Below are positions 1 to 11,800 of a stretch of 64,000 bases of DNA, in pieces. How positions within the stretch are numbered: the first letter of the stretch is position 1; each line of letters begins with the position of its first letter. The stretch is taken from contig BCJU01000003.1 in NCBI GenBank assembly GCA_001600355.1, positions 1,306,519 to 1,370,518 on the forward strand. Direction: 5' to 3'. Both the position numbers and the translations under genes were made by a program. The DNA is from Meira nashicola. Its lineage: Eukaryota; Basidiomycota; Exobasidiomycetes; Exobasidiales; Brachybasidiaceae. The notes below the pieces were generated by a model. The model ran no database searches and was not told where the DNA came from. It saw nothing but the letters and a program-made list of their open reading frames with translations.

Positions 1-22
1 GCCTACAAAGAATTATGCTACA

Positions 23-3000
23 ATGCCTATAGGAGGTGAAAGAACGCCAACAAAAGCAAATATTTTCAGCGGCTCAGCTACAGTAGGAAGCAAAAAGGCT
101 GCAAAGCAAGCACCGATCAATACCTCCGATAATGAACCTTTGAAGGCATATTTACGTATCCGACCACCAAGCGGAGATGACGTTGAATCAAATGATTCCA
201 ATGTGGACCCATACATTGAGGTTGTAAATGATACAGAAGTGTTTATGAACCCTCCAAAGGATTCTTCAGCGCCCAGAGCTAGAATACATGCAGGCGCAGT
301 TCCAACGAAATACACTTTCTCAAGGGTGTTTGCAGGCAATGCACCTGATAGGTCACAAGCATCATTTTTCCAACATACAACATTACCTTTGGTCAATGAA
401 TTGCTACAAGGACAAAGCGGTTTGATTTTCACGTATGGTGTAACAAATAGTGGAAAAAGTTACACTGTACAAGGAGGTGATAAAGAAGGCGAGGCAGGCA
501 TCTTACCACGAAGTGTAGATGTTGTATTTAATAGCATTAAAGGTGTTGAGAGCACTTCTGATATTCGGCCCGTTGGCTTGTCAGGTGTAGAAAGGATTGA
601 AAGGAATGATCTTGCTTCAGGCAAAAACGGCGTCAATCCTTTTTCTTTGCCGGGAATGTCGAAGCATTTAACAAACGATCAACCTTCGACGTCTATACAA
701 CTCGATCATGATACAGAAACGAAAGTGAAAATTGATCGAAACTATCGTTATAGCGTCTGGGTTAGCTATGTGGAAGTATACAACGAGAAAATATTTGACT
801 TGCTTGATGCTGCTCCTCCTGTATCCTCTTCTAGCATGCCTAGATCAAGTTCCATGTTTGGCGGATTGACAAGATCTGATAGTATGCGTGGATCAAATTG
901 GACTCTTGCTGCAAATTCTGGTGGAAGCGATGCAAATGGACCAATATACCTGCAACGTAAACCTCTCTCATTGAAAAATGATATCGAAGCAGGAGGGAAA
1001 TATGTTTCTGGATTACAAGAGATTCGAATTCATTCACCAGCTGAAGCTCGAGAACTCATGCGTAGAGGCCAAGAAAATAGACGTGTGTTTGCAACTATGG
1101 CTAATCGTGCAAGTTCTAGAAGTCATGGTGTTTTTACCATTAAAGTAATCCGAGAACATGCAGGTGAAAATGATTTGACGTTAGCATGCTCTACAAGTCG
1201 ATTGAGCATCGTAGATCTTGCAGGAAGCGAACGATTGAGTAATACTTCCGCTTCGGGAGATCGATTGAAAGAGGCTGGAAGTATCAATAAGAGTTTAATG
1301 TGCTTGGGACAATGTATTGAAACACTTCGAAAAAACCAAGCAAGAGCGGCAAGCTTTATACCTGCACCTGTTACACCGATCAGCAGCGCAAATACATCAT
1401 CGAATAGCCTAACAAATCATGCTGCATCAGTAATACCGAGAGTATTGAAGAGGAGACCGAGCATCGTACCTTTCCGTCATAGCAAATTGACCGAATTATT
1501 CCAATCTTTCTTTACCGGAGAAGGTCGTGCAGTGATGATTGTCAATGTAAATCCATTTGATACAGGCTTTGATGAGAATTCTCATGTGATGCGATTCAGT
1601 GCAGCTGCAAAAGAGGTACATACCGTTCGTACACAAGCTCAAGCAAGTAACCTTACCCGATTCGTTCACCCAAGCTTACGGAATTTGTTCAATGGTCAAG
1701 GTACTCCATCTAAACAATCTTCAGCAGATCGAACAATTGATTCTAAAGCAAGTACTCATCTTTCACCTTCCGTCAATCAAGCCACACCTCGAGCAATTGC
1801 AAAGATTCAACCTGCACCACGAACAATGCCAGCACCAGCTCAAATTGTGCAAAAGAAGGTACCGTCACATGCAGATCGTAGTGTTCAGGTTGTGGGCGAA
1901 GAAACACGAGAAGTGACTATAATTGAAGAAAGTGATGATGAAGGAGATCAGACTGATCCATTCGTCGATCATTTGATGCAAAAGTATGAAGAAATGCGTC
2001 AAGCATTATTTGAAAGTGAAATGCGTTGTGCAGCTATCGAAAGGGAAATTCGCGAAGAAATGGCAGAAGAGATGGCAAATCAATTAGCAGAAATGCAAGC
2101 AATCTTTAACGAACGTATCTTGGCTGATGCTGCTCACAATGAAGAATTTGTAAATCGTAAATTAGACCTTTTGGCAAGAGCAAGCGGTTACTCACATCAT
2201 ACCAATGGAGATATTAGCAGTCAAATGAGCGAGAGCTTTGCTTCAATGGAGGAGGAGGAGGAAGATGAGGAAGAAGAGGAAGAAGAAGAAGATCTTGAAG
2301 TCGAACATGCCTTATCAAACTCCAATGGCTTTCCCGGCAATCGTTCAACAAGTAACACTTCCACCGCTGTTGAAGATGAGGAAGGAAGTATCATAGTCTT
2401 GCCACCAAAGAGAAGATCAAAACATCAAATTGAATCGGAGGAGGAAGAGGAAGGTGAAGAATCAGCCATCGACATATCTGAGCAGAGCATTGGTGAAGAA
2501 AGTCAGAATTCACCTGCTCAGATTGTTAGTGATTACAGCAACATTAGTATGGATGTTCCGCCAAGATTACTCCGCACATCCGCACGTCAAGTCATTCAAG
2601 ACGATGAAGAAGATGATGATGATAATGATGTAACACAAGACTCCAATCAAGATCAATCTATCTCGAATCAAAGTGTAAGCATGACAGGAACATCTGAAGA
2701 TGAAGATGAGGAGGATACTGAAGAAGAAGAAAAGGTGGATTCATCCGATGCTTCTTTCAATCTCGGTGAAGAATCGGTCGAATCTTCATTTGAGGCCGCA
2801 CCTAGAGCACGCAATAGTAGAGCTCGTCAATCAGCCGCCCCTCGAGCAAAGCAGGCAACAGGTAGGGTAACAACAGCAAATGCAGCACGAACGAACAAAC
2901 CAATCACCGAAAAAGCTACAGCTAATCGAAGACGAACAACAACAACAGTTTCAGCTGCCAAAATTGGAGCACGAAAAAAAGTTGTTCCTCTTGGCGAATC

Positions 3001-3175
3001 CTCAGTAGGCAATATATCACAAGAACACAATAGTGATGCAAGCTTGGTCTTGACAAAAGATACCAAATCCACGAAGAAAAGTCCAAAGAAGCGATTGCTT
3101 GGACGCAAAACCCTCGTTGATGAGGAGACAATGTATCAGCATCTCGGCGATTCATCTTTAATTGATGAATTTTAG
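23..3175 (+). CDS. Kinesin-6 family motor protein (MKLP/KIF20-like)
   Basis: A 1050-residue kinesin with an N-terminal motor. The P-loop is GVTNSGKSYT at residues 139-148; the NSGK form is typical of kinesin-6, which acts at the spindle midzone and in cytokinesis. Switch I is SSRSHG at 364-369 and switch II is DLAGSE at 398-403. A long insert between about residues 175 and 240, and a second near 270-310, interrupt the motor core as expected for this family. A short coiled coil (about 640-720) is followed by a tail with several Glu/Asp runs (GAGGAA-rich DNA near 2250-2290) and a basic C-terminus. The ATG at 23 lies at the window edge with no upstream in-frame stop, so the true start could be further left. 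Single exon. It is convergent with the thioredoxin-like gene. Confidence 0.88.
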   Translation: MPIGGERTPTKANIFSGSATVGSKKAAKQAPINTSDNEPLKAYLRIRPPSGDDVESNDSNVDPYIEVVNDTEVFMNPPKDSSAPRARIHAGAVPTKYTFSRVFAGNAPDRSQASFFQHTTLPLVNELLQGQSGLIFTYGVTNSGKSYTVQGGDKEGEAGILPRSVDVVFNSIKGVESTSDIRPVGLSGVERIERNDLASGKNGVNPFSLPGMSKHLTNDQPSTSIQLDHDTETKVKIDRNYRYSVWVSYVEVYNEKIFDLLDAAPPVSSSSMPRSSSMFGGLTRSDSMRGSNWTLAANSGGSDANGPIYLQRKPLSLKNDIEAGGKYVSGLQEIRIHSPAEARELMRRGQENRRVFATMANRASSRSHGVFTIKVIREHAGENDLTLACSTSRLSIVDLAGSERLSNTSASGDRLKEAGSINKSLMCLGQCIETLRKNQARAASFIPAPVTPISSANTSSNSLTNHAASVIPRVLKRRPSIVPFRHSKLTELFQSFFTGEGRAVMIVNVNPFDTGFDENSHVMRFSAAAKEVHTVRTQAQASNLTRFVHPSLRNLFNGQGTPSKQSSADRTIDSKASTHLSPSVNQATPRAIAKIQPAPRTMPAPAQIVQKKVPSHADRSVQVVGEETREVTIIEESDDEGDQTDPFVDHLMQKYEEMRQALFESEMRCAAIEREIREEMAEEMANQLAEMQAIFNERILADAAHNEEFVNRKLDLLARASGYSHHTNGDISSQMSESFASMEEEEEDEEEEEEEEDLEVEHALSNSNGFPGNRSTSNTSTAVEDEEGSIIVLPPKRRSKHQIESEEEEEGEESAIDISEQSIGEESQNSPAQIVSDYSNISMDVPPRLLRTSARQVIQDDEEDDDDNDVTQDSNQDQSISNQSVSMTGTSEDEDEEDTEEEEKVDSSDASFNLGEESVESSFEAAPRARNSRARQSAAPRAKQATGRVTTANAARTNKPITEKATANRRRTTTTVSAAKIGARKKVVPLGESSVGNISQEHNSDASLVLTKDTKSTKKSPKKRLLGRKTLVDEETMYQHLGDSSLIDEF

Positions 3176-3323
3176 CAAAGAGAAAACTGAGGAGGAGATC
3201 ATGCAGCATTTATGTCTGTTTTGCATTTGTACTATACCTTCTCTTGCTTAGTAGTGATCGGAAATGCTCCATTTTTAATTGTACCATATATACGTTATTG
3301 ATGCGATTTAATTTTATTCATTT

Positions 3324-4052
3324 TTACACATTTCTCACAGACTTTTTCAAAAACTCTTCCCATTCCTGTTTGCCGAAGCTAGAGCTGATAGAAGATTCTA
3401 CCAAACCATCCCAAACAGCTGTTGGTGTGACGTGAATTCCGTTTTGACGACCAATTTTTACACAATATTTCAAATCACCAGATACTTGACTACCAGCATT
3501 ACTGTCTGGATCTACACGAACCATATTCTTTATTGCTTGTCCTAAAGGAGTTCCGCGTTCGTGTGGTCTTAAGAGAGGTTTACCTTTTTCACGTCTTGGA
3601 TTTTCGCCCAAAGTACTAATTGCTAAATTAACGAAATCTCCACGAATTTGATCGGGATTTTTTAATCTTGCCGGACCATCAAAATATTCTTTTTGTTGTT
3701 TCATAATTTCTAAACTGAAAACCCAAAACGCATTCAATTTTGGATCAACTAATGCGTTTGTTTCTGCTTCAATATTCTTTCCTGCAGGTTCAGCTAAACG
3801 TGCAATTGCTAAAGCACTTTCGGCTAAAAGTGGTGAACTTGAATGCCATGGTTGAGGATATGGTCGTAAAAGTAATCGTACTTTACCATGATATGGTGAT
3901 GATTTTTCAAAGATTAAGGGTAATAAATGCTCATAAACTCCTTGTAATTGCTTATTGCTAAATGGACATAAATAGTCAACATACAATTCCAAAGAGTGTG
4001 GTGCATTGAATTCTCCGATACCGAGAGCACGTAATGGAGGTGGAAGAGCCAT
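3324..4052 (-). CDS. DsbA-like thioredoxin-fold protein
   Basis: A 242-residue protein that starts at an ATG and has no clear signal peptide. Near the N-terminus it has a strand followed by YLCPFSNKQL, giving a C-x-x-S site (C29-P30-F31-S32) in the place of the thioredoxin CxxC. Near the C-terminus VTP (208-210) matches the cis-proline loop that faces the active site in thioredoxin folds, followed by the usual last strand and helix. The helical insert between them resembles DsbA/2-hydroxychromene isomerase-type proteins. With only the first cysteine, a monothiol isomerase or glutathione-dependent role is more likely than dithiol oxidation; this is inference. It is divergent from the Spc105 gene across a 387-bp shared promoter. 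Confidence 0.7.
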   Translation of the reverse strand: MALPPPLRALGIGEFNAPHSLELYVDYLCPFSNKQLQGVYEHLLPLIFEKSSPYHGKVRLLLRPYPQPWHSSSPLLAESALAIARLAEPAGKNIEAETNALVDPKLNAFWVFSLEIMKQQKEYFDGPARLKNPDQIRGDFVNLAISTLGENPRREKGKPLLRPHERGTPLGQAIKNMVRVDPDSNAGSQVSGDLKYCVKIGRQNGIHVTPTAVWDGLVESSISSSFGKQEWEEFLKKSVRNV

Positions 4053-4439
4053 ATTTCAAAATTATTTTGGGAAAAGATGTTTTGTGATGGGAGTAGTAAT
4101 GCACCCTTTGTACCTACGAAGAAGTTTAATTATGTTTCTAATCGTCCGTGCGTTTGAGCTAATCTTATCTTGAAATGGCGCGTAACTTGAAAAAGCAACA
4201 AGTGTTGTTTAGATGCCACGTGAGTTCAACACGCAAACGCGTAGATTGAGAGTTGGGTCTAATTTATTCTTTTCCTCAACGCGCCTACACGAGCAAATTA
4301 CATATGTACATACATACATATTCGAATGCAAGTGTTGGTTTGGATGGAGGTGATGATCTTTGTTACATACTTCGACATCAAGTACCGTATTGTGCGTAAA
4401 GTGACAGGCTTATAGGGCTTCACCACAATTTCTGCCAAA
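4053..4439. promoter_or_regulatory. Divergent intergenic region with CACGTG and ACGCGT
   Basis: This is a shared upstream region for the thioredoxin-like gene (minus) and Spc105 (plus). It contains a CACGTG E-box at 4217-4222 and an ACGCGT at 4237-4242. ACGCGT is the core of the MluI cell-cycle box bound by MBF in fungi, which would suit a G1/S-induced kinetochore gene. A short (CATA)n tract lies near 4306-4320. No ORF or RNA gene was seen. Confidence 0.4.
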
Positions 4440-7400
4440 ATGGATAGTCCCCGTCGTTCTCCACGAATTTCTGCTAGATCGTCTCTGGAAGCACAACATA
4501 GATCCGATACACCTACATCATCACCTTTAGCAGATCGATCGCCTGGTCGTCAAAATAGACCATCTGTACAAACACATCTTAGCGTACCAAAAAGAGATAA
4601 TTCGATCATTTTGCAATCTGGTCAGATTCCCAACAAATCTAGAGCTTCTACTAGCAATGTAACATTAAATATGACTTCAAATGGTAGACCGACTGAATCA
4701 CCAAACAAAAGGATAAAAATCGCAAGAAGAGCATATAGTGTCGGAGGCGCAGCCACACAAAAGTTACGTGATCCCAACGATCTTTCTGTTCCCAGTAGAC
4801 GAAATGTTCCGGGACCACGTAAATCTGCTATTCGAGCTTTGCCTCCCCAGGTTTTTGCAAGTCCATCAGAAATTTCTCCTAGACCGTCTATACGACCATT
4901 ATTTTCGCGGAAGAGTTTAGGATTAGAAGCTTTTGGTGGATCAGATTTGATGGGGCTTATGGAGAGTATTGGAATTATCAAATCACAACAACGCGAAACC
5001 AATGAAGAAGATGACAAAGTAGATAAAGGTAAACAAGCACGTAAAAGTGAGCCTGCAGGATCAGGAGCAGATATTCAAGATGATTCGAATGAAGTTGAAA
5101 AGCAACAAGAAAATCAAGCAACCTTGGCTCGTAAGAAGAGAAGGGTCACCTTTAATCCATACCAGGAAAAGACAAACTTTGAAAAGGATGAGCCAACGAT
5201 GCGTATTAGACCGGCAACTGAATTAGATCAAGTTTTGGAAAGTTCAAATTCGGATGGTTCAGCATCTCCTTCTCAAAGCTCGAGCGCTTCAACATCTTCG
5301 AGTGATATGTCTATTGACAGTGATAGCGAAAATGAAGATGATGAACCTCAACTTACTGAAGAGGAGAGAGACGACGAAGAGGACTTTGAGAGTGAAGCAG
5401 AGGTTGAAGGTGAATTGGAGGAGAATTCGAAAAACATGGTTGACCTGGAAAATGCATCACAATATAATGAAAGCGCTATGGATATCACAGCAGCATATGG
5501 TGGTATGCAAGATGCCACTTTGACAGGAATAGCGCATGGTTTCACTGATGACGAGGATTCTATGTCTATACAAGATTCTTCCTCTATCGGAGATGCCTCT
5601 TCTGTTTTGGATGATATGACTGTGACTATGCAATTAACAGAGATGCATGACTCTAACAATGAACCTACTTCTCAAACACATACAGTGCAAGAAGATCAAG
5701 AAATGGAAGATGAGGAATTTTTAGATGAGGATGATATCGAGATTCAATTAAGTCAACAAAATGATCCGGTTCCTGCTAATGTGGAAGAAGAAGAAGAAGA
5801 AGAAGTAGATATGGATTTGACAGACGTCGAAGATGATGATGACAAGACAGAAATTGAAAGTATCAAGGAAGAATCAGATTCAGACATGAACATGTCACCT
5901 GAACAATCTGTCAAGACTGCATCCCCTATTCGCCCCAAAATCGCATCCGTCTCGCCTGTTGTTGAGCGGTCACCATTGCGTTCGCGAACCGTTCCCAACG
6001 CTCGACTTAGCAATCCACCTCAGTCGCCCAAACGTCAAATGAGGCAATCAATTGTGGATGAGAACGCAAATGAAGTTAAAACGATTGAAAATTCACCTAT
6101 ATCACCTCAACGTCGTCAGAGTATGCTTGAGAGAAGGAAAAGTGATTCACCACGTCGAGGACACGAGCATTGTCATATACCTGCTGCTGATTCGCCCAAA
6201 CCTCGGGTGAGTGCGGCTACATTGCGTGTTCAAGCGAGAAGAGAAGCATCTCAAAGCCCTACCAAAAATTCAGGCATACCTTTGCGAACTTCGATTGGAA
6301 AACGACCTTCCTCGCCAGAAAAGATGCCCTTTCGCTCTTCCTCCTCATCCTCGTCACCTCGAAAGTCTATCAAAACTGAACAAACACAAGATGTTTCTAC
6401 GGCCAAAGCGAGCACGGCTAGACCTTCGATACAGAATACACGTTCAAGCTCTTCTCCTAAGCCTCAAGCAAGGCATACTTCTCCAGCTTCTCCTTCTCCG
6501 CGACACAGCATAGCTGCACCATCTTCGCCAAGAAGAAGTATGGGTTCTACTTCACCATTAAGATCACCTAGTTCACCCAGTCGAACTTGGCAAAGCTTTC
6601 GAGAAGGTCAACAAGAGCCAAGCACGCCAAAATCACCAGCGAAACGGATTAGTATGGCTGGAGAAGATTCGGTACGATTTACGTTTGGCTCACCACAAAG
6701 GATTGCTTTACCTTCACCTGCTGCGCCTCGTGAAGCTGGAAGATCTTTGGCTGTTTCCAATACGCCTGCTAGAGGTACGAAAACATCTGCTGCAGATGCA
6801 TCTCCTAATCCAGTTGCTAGAAATGATATGCAAGCACACTCTGAAGCAGCAGACAGATGGACGATGAAACGATTCTTCGATATGTTAGAGATTGGTTTCT
6901 TAGATTTGACGATGCCATCAAAACGCAAAATTGAAAATAATGCAGAAGCAAAACACGAAGCACCTTTGATGGTTTCAAAAATTCGAGCAGCATGTGCAAC
7001 TGTTCCAAACCTTGACGGTTTAATCAGTGCATGCAAAGAATTAAAGAGTAGCGTAGAAGATGGAAGATCAATGCTGGACGAAATTGAACGTGAATTTTAT
7101 GAGAATCCTCCTTCGTATGTTGCAGAAGTATTGGCAATGGAATCAGCTTCTGATCGTCAAAAAGCTATTTCATCTTTCAAAATTCAAAAATCAGCCGCTC
7201 GAGCGATCGCATTAAAAGCTTATTATGGATGGAGAACTGATAAACAATTTGATGATGCTGCCTTACAGGAAATGGAAAAGATGAAATTAAATCTGGAAAA
7301 AGATTTTATCACAATGAAAGATGCGAATGAGGCTGTGGGACAATTTGCTTTACCAAAATTACGATCTCAAGCACAAACATTAGAGAAGAGTTTGGCAAAT

Positions 7401-8339
7401 ACCCGTAAGAGACAACAAGAGATTGATGAATGGGATGTAGAAGAAATGCGAGCAATGCATTCTGCAATGCAAGAACAAAACGCAATTTTGGAAGAACAAA
7501 GAGCTATGCATTCGGAAACAAAGGAGCAATTGAATAGATTACAAGCCCGTATAGATGAATTAAATCAACGTAAAGAGAATGCTGAAGAAGCAATTTCTCA
7601 AGCACATGCTTCATCTGCTGCAATTCATTCTTCTACACGAACAGAAGCTAATCGATTAGCAAAACATCTTGATCAAATTGAATCACTTCATTTGTGGAAC
7701 GTTCATTCGGCAACGATGAATATGATCGAAATGTCATTCAACGATAATGAAATTACATTGAGAATGAATCTGTCAAATTCACCTTCTGCCGGAACGGTAA
7801 AATCAGTCGAATTGAGGTTACATAACGATGGTGTTGTAGAAAGGATGGCGATTGCTGCTATACAAGAACAGCTTGATGTTCGTATTGAATCCCAAACTAC
7901 AAAGCCAACCGAAATCGTTCGTTTCATTTCTACTGCATGGACACGTATTCGCTCTTTTTCTACCATCTTTGCTCAACTTCAAGCTCACTTTCCGAGTACG
8001 ATAGTGAATACTTTTGGTGAAAAAAGTGAAGGAAAGTTGAAAAGTGCAACTATGGTCATTCAATCAATGATTTTATTAAACAATTTGCGAACAAAGATTT
8101 TGGTCAAATCACGTTGTTCTATTTCTGATTTACTCAACTTTCGTCGACCAATATTCATGCCGGAAGATATCGATTGTCAATGTGTGTATGGCCGTTCGGG
8201 TGCTGCATCTGCACTGAATGCTCGTATTTGTGATGCTCTATTAGGAAGTGCTTCTATTGACGACAATCACACTGCAGCCAAATCTTCCAACGATCTTTGT
8301 CATGCTATCCTGACTGCTGCTACAGCCATGAATGAATGA
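4440..8339 (+). CDS. SPC105: Kinetochore scaffold Spc105/Spc7/KNL1
   Basis: A 1299-residue single-exon protein. The N-terminal two thirds are disordered and rich in Ser, Pro and acidic residues. A basic RVTF at 235-238 (context KKRRVTFN) fits the RVxF docking site for protein phosphatase 1. MELT-like motifs follow: MDIT at 347-350, MTVT at 393-396 and MDLT at 458-461. In KNL1 these are phosphorylated by Mps1 and recruit Bub3-Bub1. Many SP/TP and S-P-R motifs lie at 500-790. From about residue 800 the sequence becomes helical and coiled (WTMKRFFDMLEIGF onward) and matches the layout of the Spc7 C-terminal kinetochore domain, with a globular end that would contact Mis12. The architecture (PP1 site, MELT array, Spc7 domain) makes the call firm, although I could not run a profile search. 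Confidence 0.9.
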   Translation: MDSPRRSPRISARSSLEAQHRSDTPTSSPLADRSPGRQNRPSVQTHLSVPKRDNSIILQSGQIPNKSRASTSNVTLNMTSNGRPTESPNKRIKIARRAYSVGGAATQKLRDPNDLSVPSRRNVPGPRKSAIRALPPQVFASPSEISPRPSIRPLFSRKSLGLEAFGGSDLMGLMESIGIIKSQQRETNEEDDKVDKGKQARKSEPAGSGADIQDDSNEVEKQQENQATLARKKRRVTFNPYQEKTNFEKDEPTMRIRPATELDQVLESSNSDGSASPSQSSSASTSSSDMSIDSDSENEDDEPQLTEEERDDEEDFESEAEVEGELEENSKNMVDLENASQYNESAMDITAAYGGMQDATLTGIAHGFTDDEDSMSIQDSSSIGDASSVLDDMTVTMQLTEMHDSNNEPTSQTHTVQEDQEMEDEEFLDEDDIEIQLSQQNDPVPANVEEEEEEEVDMDLTDVEDDDDKTEIESIKEESDSDMNMSPEQSVKTASPIRPKIASVSPVVERSPLRSRTVPNARLSNPPQSPKRQMRQSIVDENANEVKTIENSPISPQRRQSMLERRKSDSPRRGHEHCHIPAADSPKPRVSAATLRVQARREASQSPTKNSGIPLRTSIGKRPSSPEKMPFRSSSSSSSPRKSIKTEQTQDVSTAKASTARPSIQNTRSSSSPKPQARHTSPASPSPRHSIAAPSSPRRSMGSTSPLRSPSSPSRTWQSFREGQQEPSTPKSPAKRISMAGEDSVRFTFGSPQRIALPSPAAPREAGRSLAVSNTPARGTKTSAADASPNPVARNDMQAHSEAADRWTMKRFFDMLEIGFLDLTMPSKRKIENNAEAKHEAPLMVSKIRAACATVPNLDGLISACKELKSSVEDGRSMLDEIEREFYENPPSYVAEVLAMESASDRQKAISSFKIQKSAARAIALKAYYGWRTDKQFDDAALQEMEKMKLNLEKDFITMKDANEAVGQFALPKLRSQAQTLEKSLANTRKRQQEIDEWDVEEMRAMHSAMQEQNAILEEQRAMHSETKEQLNRLQARIDELNQRKENAEEAISQAHASSAAIHSSTRTEANRLAKHLDQIESLHLWNVHSATMNMIEMSFNDNEITLRMNLSNSPSAGTVKSVELRLHNDGVVERMAIAAIQEQLDVRIESQTTKPTEIVRFISTAWTRIRSFSTIFAQLQAHFPSTIVNTFGEKSEGKLKSATMVIQSMILLNNLRTKILVKSRCSISDLLNFRRPIFMPEDIDCQCVYGRSGAASALNARICDALLGSASIDDNHTAAKSSNDLCHAILTAATAMNE

Positions 8340-8867
8340 GCTCTAATCATCATTCTCCTATTTATACCTTTTGGATTGTACTATTTCTTTGTATTTTATT
8401 TGCAAAATATCGGAATTGACTGTTGAAAGTTAGATTACATGGTCCCTAATCACGGGAAATAAAAGCCTGAAAAGAGATTTATGTTACAGATCGTAGAATA
8501 AAGAGGAAAAATGGGATATATGTTGATAAAAAATGTAAGTGCTGTTGATGCAGTAACTTAAGAGCAATAAGTGTTGAAACGTTTCACATCTTTTGCGTCC
8601 AGGGTTGAGCCCGAACTGCAAAAGACGGATGGGAGGATGCGAAAAAGTGGATATCTGCTAACAAAAAAAAAAAAATACAAATAGTCAGCATACTTGTTAT
8701 ACAGACAAATGTTGTAAAAAAGAATCAAGCCTCAGTGTAACTATGACTAAAAAGTATGCTCTGATCATCGCAACACCAATGAATGGCATTACTGAGCGTT
8801 AAAAATTGGGATAATTTTCATCCTTGGCAAATGAGAAAATTGTTGAATGAGACTCACCTTTTTTACT
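8340..8867. other. Intergenic region, nothing recognised
   Basis: This lies between the convergent 3' ends of Spc105 and glycine decarboxylase. It holds an A-run near 8663-8675 and AT-rich sequence suited to 3' processing. I see no tRNA, ORF of note or repeat. Confidence 0.5.
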
Positions 8868-11800
8868 TTATTCGGAAGCATATTCATCTACCGTTCCACA
8901 TTCGCAAACTAGGTTTTTGTCGCCGTGTGCATCATCTACACGTCCGCTTGCAGGCCAGAATTTGATACTTCTCAAACCTTCGACTGGATAAGCTGCTGCA
9001 TCACGAGAATAAGGTTTGTCCCATTTTTCTCCAATCAAAGTTTCGATAGTGTGAGGTGCATTTTTGAGAACATTATTATGAGCATCTTGCTTGCCGTCAA
9101 CGATATCTTGAATTTCCTTGCGAATAGAAATCATAGCATCACAAAAACGTGTAATTTCGTCAAATGATTCACTTTCGGTTGGCTCAACAAGCATACCAGT
9201 GCTGATTGGCCAAGAGCAAGTAGGAGCATGGAAACCGTAATCTGCCAAGCGTTTAGCGACATCACTAACGCTGACAACCTTTGATAGATCAGCCAAATCC
9301 AACAAAAATTCATGAGCAACGCGACCCTTTTCATTACTATAACGTAACTTGTAATGAGGTGCTAATCTGTGTGCCATATAATTAGCTGATAGTAAAGAAG
9401 TGACGGATGATTGACGTAATCCTTTCCAGCCCAACATTTTGATATAAGCCCATGCGATTGTCAAAATACTTGCACTACCAAATGGAGCAGCAGAGATAGG
9501 ATCGATTGCTCTTTCACCACCTACAGATGCAAGAGGATGGCCGGGCAAATAAGGTGCTAAATGTTCGGCACAACAAATTGGTCCTACACCTGGGCCACCT
9601 CCACCGTGTGGAATAGAGAATGTTTTGTGCAAATTCAAATGGGTAACATCAGCACCAATGAGAGCTGGATTTGTCAATCCAACTTGGGCTTGCATATTTG
9701 CACCGTCCATATATACTTGTCCGCCAAAGTCATGAATAATCTTGCATGCTTCTTGAACACCATCTTCAAATACACCAAAAGTGCTTGGGTAAGTGACCAT
9801 GAAAGCGGCAAGCTTTTCCTTATGTTGTTCAGCTTTTGCGCGTAAATCATCCATGTCAATTGTACCATCATGTCTGTTCTTTACAGCGACGACTTTCATT
9901 CCGGCCATGATAGCACTTGCAGGATTTGTACCGTGTGCCGAATTAGGGATCAAGCAAATGTCACGATGAGATTGATTGATACTATCCAAATAAGCGCGAA
10001 TCACACTCAATCCAGCAAATTCACCTTGCGCTCCACTGTTTGGTTGCAGACTGACAGCTGGGAATCCGGTCAAAAGACACAAATCACGCTCGAGTTCACG
10101 AATCAAGACATCATATCCACGTGCTTGATCTTCTGGAATGAGAGGATGAAGAGCGCCGAATTGAGGTTTGGATAATAACATCATACTTGAAGTACTATTC
10201 AATTTCATCGTGCAACTTCCTAACGGAATCATCGCTTGGGCCAAAGAGAGATCCTTTGATTGTAAATGATGAATGTAACGCAATAATTGTGTCTCGCTTT
10301 GATGTGAGCTGAATACAGGTTGTGTCAAGTATGCCGATTGACGAGTAAAGTCGGCAACGTCAGGTAGGCCTTCAGATTGTGCCAAGAATTTGTCTGCTTC
10401 AGCTGATGCGGGTATATCACTAGGTAGAGCTGGTGTAGGTGTTGCGACAGACAAAGTTTCGACAGATGTAGCATCTAAACCAAGATCACTAGCAATCTTG
10501 ATGAGATCTTGAGGTGTGAATGCATTCTTTTCATCAACAACGTCCTTGCCGCTTTCCTTAGCTGTTCTGAATACGTTTGCTAAATCAGTCATTTCTTCAA
10601 TACTGACAGTTTCGTCAAGCGTGATTCCGACGCGAGATCCACTGATTCTGCGCAAGTTCAAACCAGCATCAGATGCAATCGAATGAACGCGAACAGCTCC
10701 CACTCCAGAGGTGGAAAGGTCAACGGTAAGTGTATCAAAGAATGCACCGTCACGATTGATGACACGGAAGCCCAAGGTAACAAGAATATATTTCAATAAA
10801 CGTGTTAAAGCATGCGTCTTTGCAGCTATCCTTCTGAGACCTTCAGGACCATGATAAACGGCATACATAGCACTCATATTTGCCAATAAAGCTTGAGCAG
10901 TGCACACGTTTGAAGTGGCCTTATCACGACGAATGTGTTGTTCACGAGTTTGTAAAGCAAGACGATAGGCGGGCTTGCCATTTGCGTCTTTACTTAGACC
11001 AACAAGACGACCGGGAATACGACGCTTGAGTCCATCACGTACAGCGAAGAAGGCAGCATGAGGACCTCCATAACCGGGCGGGACACCAAAGCGTGCTGCA
11101 TTACCTACGGCAATATCTGCACCCCACTCGCCCGGGGATTTGATCATGGTCAAAGCTAAAAGATCAGTAGCAGCGATGACCAGACCACCGTCTTTGTGAA
11201 TTTCATCTGCTAAAGAGGTCCAATCAACAATACGTCCATCAACATCGGGATATTGAACCAATATTCCCATCACATCTTCACGTTTGATTGATCCTTCGCC
11301 TTCTCCGTAGGGTAAACGAGTACCTTGTGGAGTACGTAAGTCACATTGAACAACTTTGATTCCGAACCCTTTGGCGCGTTGTTGAATGACGGCAACAGTT
11401 TGAGGTAGAACAGCTCGATCGACAAGGATTGTGTTCTTTTTGCCTTTACCTTGATTGAATGCTAAGATGACACCTTCAGCTGCAGCTGTAGCTTCGTCAA
11501 GTAAGGATGCATTGGCAATATCAAGACCTGTCAAAGATTTGACCATCGTTTGATAATTAATCAAAGATTCAAGTCTTCCTTGTGAAATTTCTGCTTGGTA
11601 TGGTGTATAACTGGTGTACCAGTTTGGGTTTTCCAAGATGTTGCGTAGGATAACTGGAGGTACATTGCTATTCCAATAACCCATACCAATCAAACTCTTC
11701 TTGACTTCATTCATCTTTGCAATCTCGTCTCCCCTTCTTAGTAATTCACTTTCAGAGAGAGCAGGTAGCCTTTGTTCGACACCTTCAGCGGGTTTGAGAC

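Noticed and set aside
2250..2295. GAGGAA-rich tract considered as a microsatellite or regulatory repeat
   Set aside because: It is coding for the acidic tail of the kinesin-6, and similar tracts occur in other disordered acidic regions of the window.
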